NCBI GenBank assembly: GCA_900557315.1
Contig: USSI01000012.1
Location: forward strand, 1-15,843
Direction of reading: 5' to 3'
DNA: 15,843 nucleotides
Origin: an uncultured Butyricicoccus sp.
Lineage (GTDB): Bacteria; Bacillota; Clostridia; Oscillospirales; Butyricicoccaceae
Part shown: positions 7,199 to 14,793 of the stretch, piece after piece
Position numbering within the stretch: the first letter of the stretch is position 1
Layout: every line of letters begins with the position of its first letter
Position numbers and translations under genes: made by a program
Notes under the pieces: model-generated
What the model saw: the letters and a program-made list of their open reading frames with translations, nothing else
What the model was told of the DNA's origin: nothing
The model's database searches: none

Positions 7199-7256
7199 CA
7201 GCTTCCGCTGCCTGCAGTAGCAAAAGTTTGCTTTTTTCCCCATCTGCACCGCGCGC

Positions 7257-8120
7257 TTATTCCTTGTCTTTTTCCGGGCCGTCCTCCTCGCTCTGGAACG
7301 ACCGCCGGAACTTTCCGGGCGGCATCCCGACATTCTTCTTAAACATCGCATTAAAGTGGCACACGCTGCTGTAGCCCAGCCGGTCGGCCACCTCCGCGAT
7401 CGGCAAACTGGTGTTCATCAGCAGCTCCTGCGCCTCACCGATGCGCCGCTTCATCACATACTGCATCGGCGGCACACCGAACTCCTGTTTAAATACATGC
7501 GCCAGGTAGTACTCGCTCACTCGCAGCCGGTCTGCTACCATGCGCAGGGTGAGCGGTTCGCTGTGGTGTTCATCCAGATAATGCCGCACCCGGTGCGCCA
7601 GCACAGAGGGCGCCTGTTCTTCAATAATCGCTTCATTCCGCGCGCGGCTGCGCAGCAGCGCCTGGGTCAGCAACAGCATGGAGCAGGCAAGGCTGCTGCA
7701 CAGGTCTTTCAGATGTGCCGGGTCGGCCGAGAGCAGGTACATCATCTGCATCAGCGCTCCCACCTGCCCGGAAAGCTGGCCGCAGGAGACCACCGGGTTG
7801 GTCTTGTTATCAATCAGGCAGTTCGCCGGCAGCCCCTCCACCTGTACATTCGTCATTGCGACACTATAAGAATGGATTTCCCGTACAAGCGCGGGCTCCT
7901 CGCCATGCAGCACGCCCGCATTGCAAATCACAATGTCACCCCCGCGGATCGGATAAAGGCGATTGTCCACCATATATTGCCCTTCCCCGGTGTATACGTA
8001 AAACAGTTCCAGCTCGTTATGATGTGTATGCGGGAGATGGGATTGCTTGTTATTATTCACACGGTCAATGAGAATACAATTTACAAATTCCGGAAGCTGT
8101 TCCGCCTTCCATACCGACAT
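7257..8120 (-). CDS. AraC-family transcriptional regulator with N-terminal cupin domain
   Basis: A 287-residue regulator. The N-terminal half is a cupin-like ligand-binding domain (HTHHNELELFYVYTGEGQYMV, then GGDIVICNAGVLHGEEP). The C-terminal 100 residues are a complete AraC/XylS DNA-binding domain with two HTH units: LRMVADRLRVSEYYLAHVFK and IAEVADRLGYSSVCHFNAMFKK, ending VGMPPGKFRRSF. I place the start at the ATG at 8120 (MSVWKAEQ) because GGAGGAG lies five bases upstream. An upstream GTG at 8141 would put that Shine-Dalgarno inside the gene. It is divergent from iolG and tandem with a related, frameshifted copy downstream. Controlling inositol genes in response to a pathway sugar is the natural inference, but the ligand cannot be read from the sequence. 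Confidence 0.93.
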   Translation of the reverse strand: MSVWKAEQLPEFVNCILIDRVNNNKQSHLPHTHHNELELFYVYTGEGQYMVDNRLYPIRGGDIVICNAGVLHGEEPALVREIHSYSVAMTNVQVEGLPANCLIDNKTNPVVSCGQLSGQVGALMQMMYLLSADPAHLKDLCSSLACSMLLLTQALLRSRARNEAIIEEQAPSVLAHRVRHYLDEHHSEPLTLRMVADRLRVSEYYLAHVFKQEFGVPPMQYVMKRRIGEAQELLMNTSLPIAEVADRLGYSSVCHFNAMFKKNVGMPPGKFRRSFQSEEDGPEKDKE

Positions 8121-8159
8121 TTGATCTCCTCCAACAATCACAAGATTTCGAAAGTCTTT

Positions 8160-8173
8160 GCCGAAATTTCGGC
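8160..8173. promoter_or_regulatory. Perfect 14-bp palindrome in the divergent araC-iolG region
   Basis: GCCGAAATTTCGGC is fully self-complementary. It lies 40 bp upstream of the araC start, with a second short palindrome TTTCGAAA at 8146-8153 beside it. It could be an operator for autoregulation or for a dimeric repressor. Confidence 0.4.
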
Positions 8174-8436
8174 TGTTCCCCAGTCATGCCGCCCTTTTTT
8201 TCCACAAGAACACGCTAACGGCATTTCGCATTTTACGCTTATAATAATTGCATAAAGGATGCCAAAAGAGCAGAAAACACGTTTTAGAAGCAAGATAAGC
8301 ATCGTTCTATACCCTTGTCCATCCTGCTGTATCCAGCATAGCACAACCTGCTTGTCAGCCGCTTCTAATATCCTGCTTTTTTCGCATGGAGAAAGAAGTC
8401 AACCCGTTTTACACAATGAAGGAGAGTGCATGAAAA
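8174..8436. promoter_or_regulatory. Divergent intergenic region upstream of iolG
   Basis: This stretch has no credible gene; a plus-strand frame through it is out of phase and merely runs into iolG. A TATAAT lies on the plus strand at 8240-8245 without a good -35. A short inverted repeat TGCTG-TATC-CAGCA lies around 8329-8342. The iolG Shine-Dalgarno AAGGAG is at 8419-8424. The promoters for the two divergent genes should lie here, but I cannot fix either with confidence. Confidence 0.35.
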
Positions 8437-9453
8437 ATGAAAAAGGTACGCATTGGTCTGCTCGGCGCTGGCCGTATCGGCAAACTGCATGGTGAAAATC
8501 TGGCGCATTCCGTTCCGGAAGCGGAGCTGTACGCAGTCGCTGACCCGTTCATGAACGATGCAACCCGCGCCTGGGCTGCTGACATGGGCATCGAGAAGTG
8601 CTACGATGATCCGGAGATGATCTTCAGCGATCCGACGATCGAGGCTGTGTTCATCTGCTCCTCCACCAACACGCACGCTGAGTTTATCATGCGCGCTGCC
8701 AAGGCCGGCAAGCACATCTTCTGCGAGAAGCCGATCGACACCGATCTCGCGAAGATCGAGGAAGCCCTCGAAGCGGTAAAGAAGGCCGGCGTTAAGCTGC
8801 AGGTTGGCTTTGTCCGCCGCTTTGACCACAACCACAAGATGGTCCGCGACACAGTTGCTTCCGGCCGTCTGGGCAAGCCCAACATTGTTAAGGTTACCTC
8901 CCGCGATCCTGACCACCAGTCCATGGATTACATCAAGGTTTCCGGCGGCATCTTCATGGACATGACCATCCATGATTTCGATATGGTCCGTTACCTGGCT
9001 GGCAGCGAGGTTACCGAGGTTACCGCTTACGGCGCTGCGCTTTCCGGCGCCGGCTACGACCAGTATGACGACGTAGACACCGCGATCGTTATGATGAAGT
9101 TTGAAAACGGCGCGCTCGGCGTAATCGACAACAGCCGTGCTGCGCACTACGGCTACGACCAGCGCACCGAGGTCCACTGCGACAAGGGCTGCGTGCAGGT
9201 TTCCAACGACTTAAACGACCAGGCCATGATCTCGAGCGCTGACGGCGTTGAAATCTCCAAGCCCACCTGGTTCTTCCTCGAGCGCTACAACAACGCGTTT
9301 ATCGCTGAGGCGAAGGCATTCACCGAAGCTGTCCTGAACAATACCGAGACGCCGGTAACCGGTTTTGACGGCCTGCAGCCGGTCAAGATCGCTATGGCCG
9401 CTGCAAAGTCCCTGAAGGAAGGCCGCCCGGTTAAGCTCGACGAAATCGGGTGA
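8437..9453 (+). CDS. iolG: Inositol 2-dehydrogenase, Gfo/Idh/MocA family (IolG)
   Basis: An NAD-dependent enzyme that oxidises myo-inositol to 2-keto-myo-inositol (scyllo-inosose), the first step of the pathway. At 338 residues it has full family length. The Rossmann fold opens with IGLLGAGRIGKLHGENL (6-22). The catalytic triad expected for IolG is present: K98 in FCEKPID, then D175 and H179 in MDMTIHDFD. The C-terminal alpha/beta domain is complete. It heads the plus-strand operon and is followed without a gap by the cytidylate kinase-like gene. The start at 8437 gives the MKKVRIGLLG family N-terminus, though an out-of-frame ATG at 8430 lies closer to the Shine-Dalgarno. A second copy lies at 13526. 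The exact inositol isomer preferred cannot be read. Confidence 0.93.
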   Translation: MKKVRIGLLGAGRIGKLHGENLAHSVPEAELYAVADPFMNDATRAWAADMGIEKCYDDPEMIFSDPTIEAVFICSSTNTHAEFIMRAAKAGKHIFCEKPIDTDLAKIEEALEAVKKAGVKLQVGFVRRFDHNHKMVRDTVASGRLGKPNIVKVTSRDPDHQSMDYIKVSGGIFMDMTIHDFDMVRYLAGSEVTEVTAYGAALSGAGYDQYDDVDTAIVMMKFENGALGVIDNSRAAHYGYDQRTEVHCDKGCVQVSNDLNDQAMISSADGVEISKPTWFFLERYNNAFIAEAKAFTEAVLNNTETPVTGFDGLQPVKIAMAAAKSLKEGRPVKLDEIG

Positions 9454-9458
9454 GCCGT

Positions 9459-10064
9459 ATGCAGGATTTTGTCATCACCATCAGCCGTGAATACGGTTCA
9501 GGCGGGCATGACATTGGCAAACGGCTCGCCAGCCTGCTGGATATCCCGTTCTATGACCGCGAGGTCGTCGAACTGACCGCGAAAAAGCACGACCTTGATG
9601 AAAGCCGTCTCAACGAGATGGAGGACATGTCCAAGACCCCCCTGCCCTTTGGGCTGGGTGGTCTGGGCATCGCCCCGGACACGAACGACCGGCTGTTTAT
9701 CATGCAGTCGCAGACCGTGATCGAGCTGGCTCAGAAGCCGTGCGTCATCGTCGGCCGCTGCGCGGACTTCGTCCTGCGCGAGCACCCCAACCGGTACAGC
9801 TTTTTCATCTACTCCGGCATCAAGCAGCGCCTTGCGCACGCGGAAAAGCATGCGTCTGTTTACAAAAACGCGAATGCGCAGACGGTCGCCCGGATGGATC
9901 GCCGCCGCGCCGCGTACTACAAGTACTACACCGGCCAGGAATGGGGTCAGCCCGCCAACTACCATCTGTGCGTGGACAGCGGGGTGCTCGGCTTATCCAC
10001 CGCCGATGTGCTCGCCGCGTTTGTCCAGCTCGCTGAACAAAATAAAACGGAAGGGGCTAAGTAA
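9459..10064 (+). CDS. Cytidylate kinase-like family protein
   Basis: About 201 residues of the cytidylate kinase-like P-loop family (the group with an SREYGSGG-type N-terminus). The N-terminus, ITISREYGSGGHDIGKRLA, holds the family's atypical phosphate-binding loop, and IPFYDREVVELTA follows as in relatives. CVIVGRCADFVL in the middle and a basic MDRRRAAYYKYYTG lid-like segment are also typical. The role of these proteins is not established; true CMP kinase is unlikely. It sits directly between iolG and the symporter, overlapping the latter by one base (TAATG), so it is co-transcribed with inositol genes. I use the ATG at 9459 because it gives the family N-terminus; a GTG at 9450 overlapping the iolG stop is the alternative. 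Confidence 0.85.
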   Translation: MQDFVITISREYGSGGHDIGKRLASLLDIPFYDREVVELTAKKHDLDESRLNEMEDMSKTPLPFGLGGLGIAPDTNDRLFIMQSQTVIELAQKPCVIVGRCADFVLREHPNRYSFFIYSGIKQRLAHAEKHASVYKNANAQTVARMDRRRAAYYKYYTGQEWGQPANYHLCVDSGVLGLSTADVLAAFVQLAEQNKTEGAK

Positions 10065-11464
10065 TGATGCAAACTGAAGCAACCGTAAAGACTACATCCG
10101 ACTCCGCTCCGATTACCTGGGGCACCCGAATCTCCTATGGTTTAGGTGATACCGCCTGTAACATCGTTATGGGTATCACCACTGCGGTACTGACGCTGTT
10201 TTACACCGACTACGCTGGTGTCAATGTTGCGATCGTCGGCCTTGTCATGCTGATCTCTCGCATTTTCGACGGCACGTCCGACGTAATCATGGGTGTCATC
10301 GTAAACCGCACCAAGTCCAAATGGGGCAAGGCCCGTCCGTGGATCCTGTGGATGGCCATCCCCTATGCGCTCTGTACCATATCCATGTTCTGCATCCCGC
10401 AGTCGAGCGAGACCGTGCAGTTCTGGTACATCTTCGTCACCTATAACCTGACCACCACGGTATGCTACACCGCGATCAACGTGCCCTACGGCACCCTGTC
10501 CACCTTCATGACCCGTTCTTCGCACGAACGCGACCTGCTCTCCGTTATCCGTATGGGCCTGTCGCCCTTCGGCAAGATCATCGCCGTTACCTTCACCCTG
10601 CCGATCGTCAGAATGGTAGGCAACGACCAGGCGGCCTGGATCAAGGTCATGAGCGTTTGGTGCATCATCGCTGTCATCCTGCTGGCCATCTGCTTTGTCC
10701 GCTGCAAGGAGACCGTCAGCTTTGAGGCCCAGCAGACCAAGCAGCCCAAGGTTACCGCGGGCCGCAGCCTGAAGGCGCTGCTCGGCAACCCCTATTTCTG
10801 GGCAACGCTGATCCTGTGGGCAGTTACCTGCATCCACACCACCATCATCGGCACCGACCTGCCGTATTACTGCCGCTACGTACTGGGCAATGACAACCTG
10901 TACAGCTTCATCTACACCGCAGAGATTGTCGCTCTGATTGTCGGCGCATTTGCGTGCCCGATGCTGCTGAAGAAATTCAACAAGCGCGACCTGTCCCTGA
11001 TCGGCTGCATCATTGTAGTTGTAGCCCAGGCGCTGATTATGGTAAATCCGACCAGCTTCGGCTGGCTGATGGCGATGACCATCATCCGTTCGCTCGGCCA
11101 GGCGCCGCTGACCTCTGTCGTATTCGGCATGATGGGCGACGTTGTTGAGTATGGCCAGTGGAAGAGCCATATCCGTCAGGAAAGCCTGATCTTCGGCGCC
11201 GGCTCGCTCGGTTTCAAGATCGGCACCGGTATCACCAGCGCGATTATGACCGCCCTGCTCGAGGGCGCGGGCTTCCTCAGCTCGACCACCGGCGGCACCG
11301 CACAGCCGGATTCCGCGCTGTCCATGATTTCTACCATCTTCCAGTGGGGCCCGATCCTGATCTGGGCGGTAGCAATCATTGTCCTGCTGCTCTACAAGCT
11401 GGATAAGATTTATCCGACCATTATGAAGGACCTTGCCGAACGCGAAGCGCGCGGCGAAATGTAA
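10064..11464 (+). CDS. GPH-family sugar:cation symporter (MFS, MelB-like), probable inositol or inosose importer
   Basis: A 466-residue integral membrane protein with about twelve hydrophobic segments. It belongs to the glycoside-pentoside-hexuronide:cation symporter family. The N-terminus shows ISYGLGDTACNIVMG (23-37). Helix II carries D69 and D73 in RIFDGTSDVIMGVIVNRTKS, at the positions of the cation-binding aspartates of MelB, followed by the WGKARPW loop (87-93). The family's usual DRT is NRT here. Its start overlaps the previous stop codon, and the next gene follows after 12 bp, so it is embedded in the iolG-iolI operon. Import of an inositol or an inosose is inferred from context only; most characterised members carry sugars or uronates. 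AAGGGG upstream serves as ribosome binding site. Confidence 0.93.
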   Translation: MMQTEATVKTTSDSAPITWGTRISYGLGDTACNIVMGITTAVLTLFYTDYAGVNVAIVGLVMLISRIFDGTSDVIMGVIVNRTKSKWGKARPWILWMAIPYALCTISMFCIPQSSETVQFWYIFVTYNLTTTVCYTAINVPYGTLSTFMTRSSHERDLLSVIRMGLSPFGKIIAVTFTLPIVRMVGNDQAAWIKVMSVWCIIAVILLAICFVRCKETVSFEAQQTKQPKVTAGRSLKALLGNPYFWATLILWAVTCIHTTIIGTDLPYYCRYVLGNDNLYSFIYTAEIVALIVGAFACPMLLKKFNKRDLSLIGCIIVVVAQALIMVNPTSFGWLMAMTIIRSLGQAPLTSVVFGMMGDVVEYGQWKSHIRQESLIFGAGSLGFKIGTGITSAIMTALLEGAGFLSSTTGGTAQPDSALSMISTIFQWGPILIWAVAIIVLLLYKLDKIYPTIMKDLAEREARGEM

Positions 11465-11476
11465 GGAGAATGCGAA

Positions 11477-12307
11477 ATGCTGAAACTCGGTTTTAATGAA
11501 GCAACCTGCAAGGAAAACTCCTGCGTCGAAAAAGACCTGGAGCTGTGCGAAAAGTACGGCTACGATTACATTGAACTGCGTCTTGATATGCTCAAGGAGT
11601 ACTTCAAGACCCACACCATCGACGACCTGAAGGCGTTCTTCGCAAAGAGCCACCTCAAGCCCTTTGCCTTCAACTCGATCGAAAACATCAACTTCTGCAC
11701 GCCGGAAGAGTGGAAAGAGCTGGTTGAGCTGTTCACCTTCGGCTGCGAAGTGGCCCAGCAGATCGGCAACCCGTACATCATCGTTGTACCGACCGTTACT
11801 GCGGAAATCTGCACGAAGAACGAGAAGGAAGTGTTCGAGGACTCTGTCAAGGTGCTGGGCGAACTGGCTGACATCGCAGAGCCGTACGGCGTCAAGCTGT
11901 CCTTCGAGCCGATCGGCGACCGCAAATGGTGCTGCAACAGCGTGCGCCAGGCGCTCGAGATCGTGCAGGCTGTCAACCGCGACAGCGTCGGCCTGACGGT
12001 TGACTGCATCAATGTCTACCTGCACGACAAGTGCGCGGACGTTGACTTCATCCGCAAGGTGCCGAAGGATAAGCTGTTCGTATTCCACATCAATGACTGT
12101 GAGGACCTTCCGCTCGGCATCCTCGACCATTGCCACCGCCTGATGCCCGGCCTGGGCGCCATCCCGGTGCAGGAAGTCGCGGACGCAGTCAAGGCAGCCG
12201 GTTACGACGGCCCTGCCTGCCTCGAGCTGTTCCGCCCGGAATACTGGGCCATGGATGCAGAGGAAGTTGTCAAGATGGGCGCGGAAACCACCCGTCCCTT
12301 CCTCTAA
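11477..12307 (+). CDS. iolI: IolI-like inosose isomerase (sugar phosphate isomerase/epimerase TIM barrel)
   Basis: A 276-residue xylose isomerase-like TIM barrel resembling Bacillus subtilis IolI, which interconverts 2-keto-myo-inositol and 1-keto-D-chiro-inositol. Shared stretches include LGFNEAT at the start, DLELCEKYGYDYIELR (20-35), ELADIAEPYGVKLSFEPIG and LELFRPEYW near the end. The four divalent-metal ligands expected from IolI are present: E144, D176, H204 and E250. It follows the symporter by 12 bp with AAGGAG at good spacing. A second, longer copy lies at 14794-15669. The active-site region after D176 (CINVYLHD) differs from the SFHFHAM of classical IolI, so its substrate may differ. 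Confidence 0.85.
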   Translation: MLKLGFNEATCKENSCVEKDLELCEKYGYDYIELRLDMLKEYFKTHTIDDLKAFFAKSHLKPFAFNSIENINFCTPEEWKELVELFTFGCEVAQQIGNPYIIVVPTVTAEICTKNEKEVFEDSVKVLGELADIAEPYGVKLSFEPIGDRKWCCNSVRQALEIVQAVNRDSVGLTVDCINVYLHDKCADVDFIRKVPKDKLFVFHINDCEDLPLGILDHCHRLMPGLGAIPVQEVADAVKAAGYDGPACLELFRPEYWAMDAEEVVKMGAETTRPFL

Positions 12308-12331
12308 AAGCAGGATTTTCAAAAATGGCGC

Positions 12332-12369
12332 TTGCATGGTACGTCGCCGGAAGGCGGCGCACCGTGCAA
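12332..12369 (+). repeat. Long imperfect inverted repeat (17-bp stem) after iolI, without a T-run
   Basis: The arm TTGCATGGTACGTCGCC (12332-12348) pairs with 12353-12369 across a GGAA tetraloop. It contains two G-T wobbles and one A-C mismatch. It begins 25 bases after the iolI stop. No poly-T follows, so it is a poor intrinsic terminator. It may stabilise the 3' end of the upstream mRNA or attenuate read-through into iolE. Confidence 0.6.
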
Positions 12370-12442
12370 AATGCTGCATTATATTTTGATGTAAACCCGC
12401 ATTCTCGTCACTTTTGCGAACTCCGCGCCGGTTTTATCGCTT

Positions 12443-12494
12443 TTTGAAACAAACCAAGAAGTTGAAAGACAACACGGCTTAAAACTGATAAACT
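12443..12494 (+). promoter_or_regulatory. Putative iolE promoter with the element shared with iolD
   Basis: The 29-nt element at 12443-12471 (TTTGAAAC, then AAACCAAGAAGTTG) matches 23 of 29 bases of the one upstream of iolD. Exactly 17 nt later an extended -10, TGATAAACT, ends at 12494, and the iolE ATG follows 53 bp on. It indicates that iolE starts a second transcript and is co-regulated with iolD. Confidence 0.55.
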
Positions 12495-12547
12495 GTAGGT
12501 ACAGAGAGAGGAACGGCCCTCACATTATCAGAAAGGAAGGAATTCCA

Positions 12548-13447
12548 ATGTTAGATCCGAACAAAGTCAAAATTGGTATTGCCCCCATCGCCTGGACCGA
12601 GGACGATATGCCTGAAATGGGCGCAGAAAACAGCTTTCTTCAGACCATCAGCGAAATCGCGCTGACCGGCTATGTCGGCACCGAGATCGGCTGCCAGTAT
12701 CCCCGCGATCCCGCTGTCCTGAACAAGGAATTCGGCCGCCGCGGCATCTCCGCCATCACTGCATGGATCAGCACTTACCTCAACGAGCAGCCCCTCTGGT
12801 GGAACGAGCGTGCATTCGTTGACCATATGAACTTCCTCAAGTCCATCGGTGCAACGGTTATCAACACCTCGGATCAGTCCTTCTCCATCCAGCATCAGTG
12901 GAACACCCCGCTTTCCCGCAAAAAGGTGCTCAACGATGACGAGTGGGAAGTGCTCACCAAGGGCCTCAACCACCTCGGCAAAATCGCTTATGACAGCGGC
13001 ATGAAGATTGTTTACCATCACCACATGACCACCACCGTACAGACCACTGCCGAGATCGACCGCATGCTCGCCATGACCGATCCGAAGTATGTCAGCATGA
13101 TTTACGACACCGGCCACCTGACCTTCTCCGGCGAGGACCCGATCGAAATCCTCAAGAAGCACCACGACCGCATCGGCCACGTACATCTCAAGAACGTGCG
13201 CAAGCCCGCGATGGACAAGTGCTATGCTGAGAACAAGAGCTTCCTGCGCTCGATTCCGGAAGGCGTATTCACCGTACCCGGCGACCCGGAAGGCTGCGTA
13301 GACTTCCCGACCGTATTCAAGCTGCTCGACGAGTACAATTACGAGGGCTGGCTGGTCGTAGAGGCGGAGCAGGACCCGGCTAAGGCGAACCCGCTCGACT
13401 ACGCCCGCATGGCGCGCGCTTATGTCAAGGAGCACACCGGCCTCTGA
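12548..13447 (+). CDS. iolE: Myo-inosose-2 dehydratase IolE
   Basis: IolE dehydrates 2-keto-myo-inositol to 3D-trihydroxycyclohexane-1,2-dione, the substrate of IolD. The 299-residue TIM-barrel protein matches Bacillus subtilis IolE (297) along its length: KIGIAPIAWTEDDMPEMGA (8-26), GTEIGCQYP, SDQSFSIQ, IVYHHHMTT (154-162), MIYDTGH (184-190), GHVHLKNVR (210-218), FTVPGD and VVEAEQDPAKANPLDYA near the end. These histidines and acids form the expected metal site. Start ATG at 12548 follows GGAAGGA. It has its own upstream region of 240 bp with a probable promoter, and is followed 78 bp later by a second iolG-like gene with which it is probably co-transcribed. Confidence 0.97.
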   Translation: MLDPNKVKIGIAPIAWTEDDMPEMGAENSFLQTISEIALTGYVGTEIGCQYPRDPAVLNKEFGRRGISAITAWISTYLNEQPLWWNERAFVDHMNFLKSIGATVINTSDQSFSIQHQWNTPLSRKKVLNDDEWEVLTKGLNHLGKIAYDSGMKIVYHHHMTTTVQTTAEIDRMLAMTDPKYVSMIYDTGHLTFSGEDPIEILKKHHDRIGHVHLKNVRKPAMDKCYAENKSFLRSIPEGVFTVPGDPEGCVDFPTVFKLLDEYNYEGWLVVEAEQDPAKANPLDYARMARAYVKEHTGL

Positions 13448-13525
13448 TCCGGTCCATCCCAAATGCGCTGCCGCGCACAGGCCAATTATTAAAATTTAAA
13501 CTTTGATATAAAGGAGTACATACCT

Positions 13526-14542
13526 ATGAAAAAGCTGAAAATCGGTATCATCGGCGTTGGCCGTCTGGGCTATGAGCATGCCTGCAACATCGCCAACCGT
13601 GTTCCGGGCTCCGAGCTGGTTGCTATCGCTGATGCAAACTTCGACCGCGCAAAGCAGGTTGCAGAAGAGCTTGGCGTTACCGCTGTTTACAACGATCCGA
13701 AGGCGCTGTGCGAGGATCCCAATGTTGAGGCTGTTGCGATCATCACCAACACCGCTTCCCACGTTGAAATGATTAAGCTGGCAATGGACGCTGGCAAGCA
13801 CGTATTCTGCGAGAAGCCGCTGGCTGACACCGTTGAGAAGTGCAAGGAAGCAGAAGCGATCATTGCTGCGCATCCGGACCTGATCTTCATGCTCGGCTTC
13901 ATGCGCCGCTATGACCACTCCTATCAGGTTGCCAAGAAGAAGATGGAAAACGGCGACATCGGCGACGTGATCCTGGTTCGCTGCTACTCGCAGGACCCGA
14001 TCTCCATCATCGAGGGCACCCTGGAGTACGCTCCCCGTTCCGGCGGCCAGTTCATTGATATGTCCATCCACGATTTCGACCTGATCCGCTGGCTGACCGG
14101 CTCCGAGCCGAAGAAGCTGTGGGCGATCGGCGGCTGCTACGAGTTCAAGCAGTACAAGGATTGGGACGACGGCGACAACGTCAGCGGCCTGATGCAGATG
14201 GAAAACGATGCAATGGCGTTCTTCTTCGCCGGCCGCGCTGCGGCGCACGGCTCGCACGTGGAGACCGAGATCGTCGGCACCCGCGGCACCCTGCGCATTG
14301 CGTCCGTTCCGACCGATTCCCTTGTTGAGGTTATGAGCCAGCACGGCGTATGCCGCGAGTGCTATCAGGACTTCATCACCCGTTGGCATGACGCTTATGT
14401 CACGGAGATGGAAGAGTTCTGTGACTGCGTAGCAACCGGCCGCAAGGCTACTCCGGGCGTGATCGACGGCACCCAGTCCACCAAGATTGCGTTCCGCTGC
14501 AAGGAGTCCTTCCTCAAGAACGAGCTGCTCACGCTGGAATAA
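13526..14542 (+). CDS. iolG: Second Gfo/Idh/MocA inositol 2-dehydrogenase-like protein
   Basis: A 338-residue NAD-dependent dehydrogenase related to, but clearly diverged from, the IolG at 8437. Its Rossmann motif is IGIIGVGRLGYEH (6-18). The catalytic residues are K97 (FCEKPLAD), D178 and H182 (FIDMSIHDFDL). The middle domain differs (RCYSQDPISIIEGTLEYAP), where the other copy has KVTSRDPDHQSMDY. This suggests a different isomer preference, such as scyllo- or D-chiro-inositol; that is inference. The ATG at 13526 is preceded by AAAGGAG. It is the last gene of the plus-strand series, ending before a strong terminator at 14581. The gap before it (13448-13525) shows only the ribosome binding site and AT-rich sequence. 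Confidence 0.9.
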   Translation: MKKLKIGIIGVGRLGYEHACNIANRVPGSELVAIADANFDRAKQVAEELGVTAVYNDPKALCEDPNVEAVAIITNTASHVEMIKLAMDAGKHVFCEKPLADTVEKCKEAEAIIAAHPDLIFMLGFMRRYDHSYQVAKKKMENGDIGDVILVRCYSQDPISIIEGTLEYAPRSGGQFIDMSIHDFDLIRWLTGSEPKKLWAIGGCYEFKQYKDWDDGDNVSGLMQMENDAMAFFFAGRAAAHGSHVETEIVGTRGTLRIASVPTDSLVEVMSQHGVCRECYQDFITRWHDAYVTEMEEFCDCVATGRKATPGVIDGTQSTKIAFRCKESFLKNELLTLE

Positions 14543-14580
14543 TTACCCTCTGAAATTCTCACCTATTCTCTCATATGCTG

Positions 14581-14627
14581 AAGGCGGAAGGGGAAAGCAA
14601 ACGCTTTCCCCTTCCGCCTTCTCTTTT
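14581..14627 (+). terminator. Terminator of the iolE-iolG2 transcript
   Basis: A perfect 18-bp stem (14581-14598 with 14603-14620, loop AAAC) is followed by CTCTTTTCC. It lies 38 bases after the second iolG stop codon. The remaining spacer to 14733 holds no recognisable gene. Confidence 0.9.
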
Positions 14628-14733
14628 CCTGCCATGGCTGCTTCCCTGACGGGGCCTTTGTCCAGCCTTCCATCCGGACAGAGCGAAAGCAGTCCCTGCC
14701 CCCGGCTGTGCTCAGGGGGGATGCCCCCGCACA

Positions 14734-14771
14734 AAAGCAAAACCTGACGCATAAACGTCAGGTTTTGCTTT
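14734..14771 (-). terminator. Terminator of the minus-strand iolI gene
   Basis: A perfect 16-bp stem, AAAGCAAAACCTGACG (14734-14749) with 14756-14771 and a 6-nt loop, lies 22 bases beyond the iolI stop on the minus strand. The T-rich end of the stem itself (GGTTTTGCTTTTGTG) supplies the U-tract. With the other terminator it insulates two convergent units. Confidence 0.85.
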
Positions 14772-14793
14772 ATCTTGTTCTGCTGTGCAGGAA

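Noticed and set aside
8259..8495. A 78-codon plus-strand frame entering iolG
   Set aside because: No ribosome binding site at its start; it runs out of phase into iolG. Only its last internal ATG, at 8430, is of interest and is reported separately.
10142..12379. A 745-codon open frame on the minus strand
   Set aside because: Antisense to the symporter and iolI; His/Asp/Arg-rich shadow composition and no motif.
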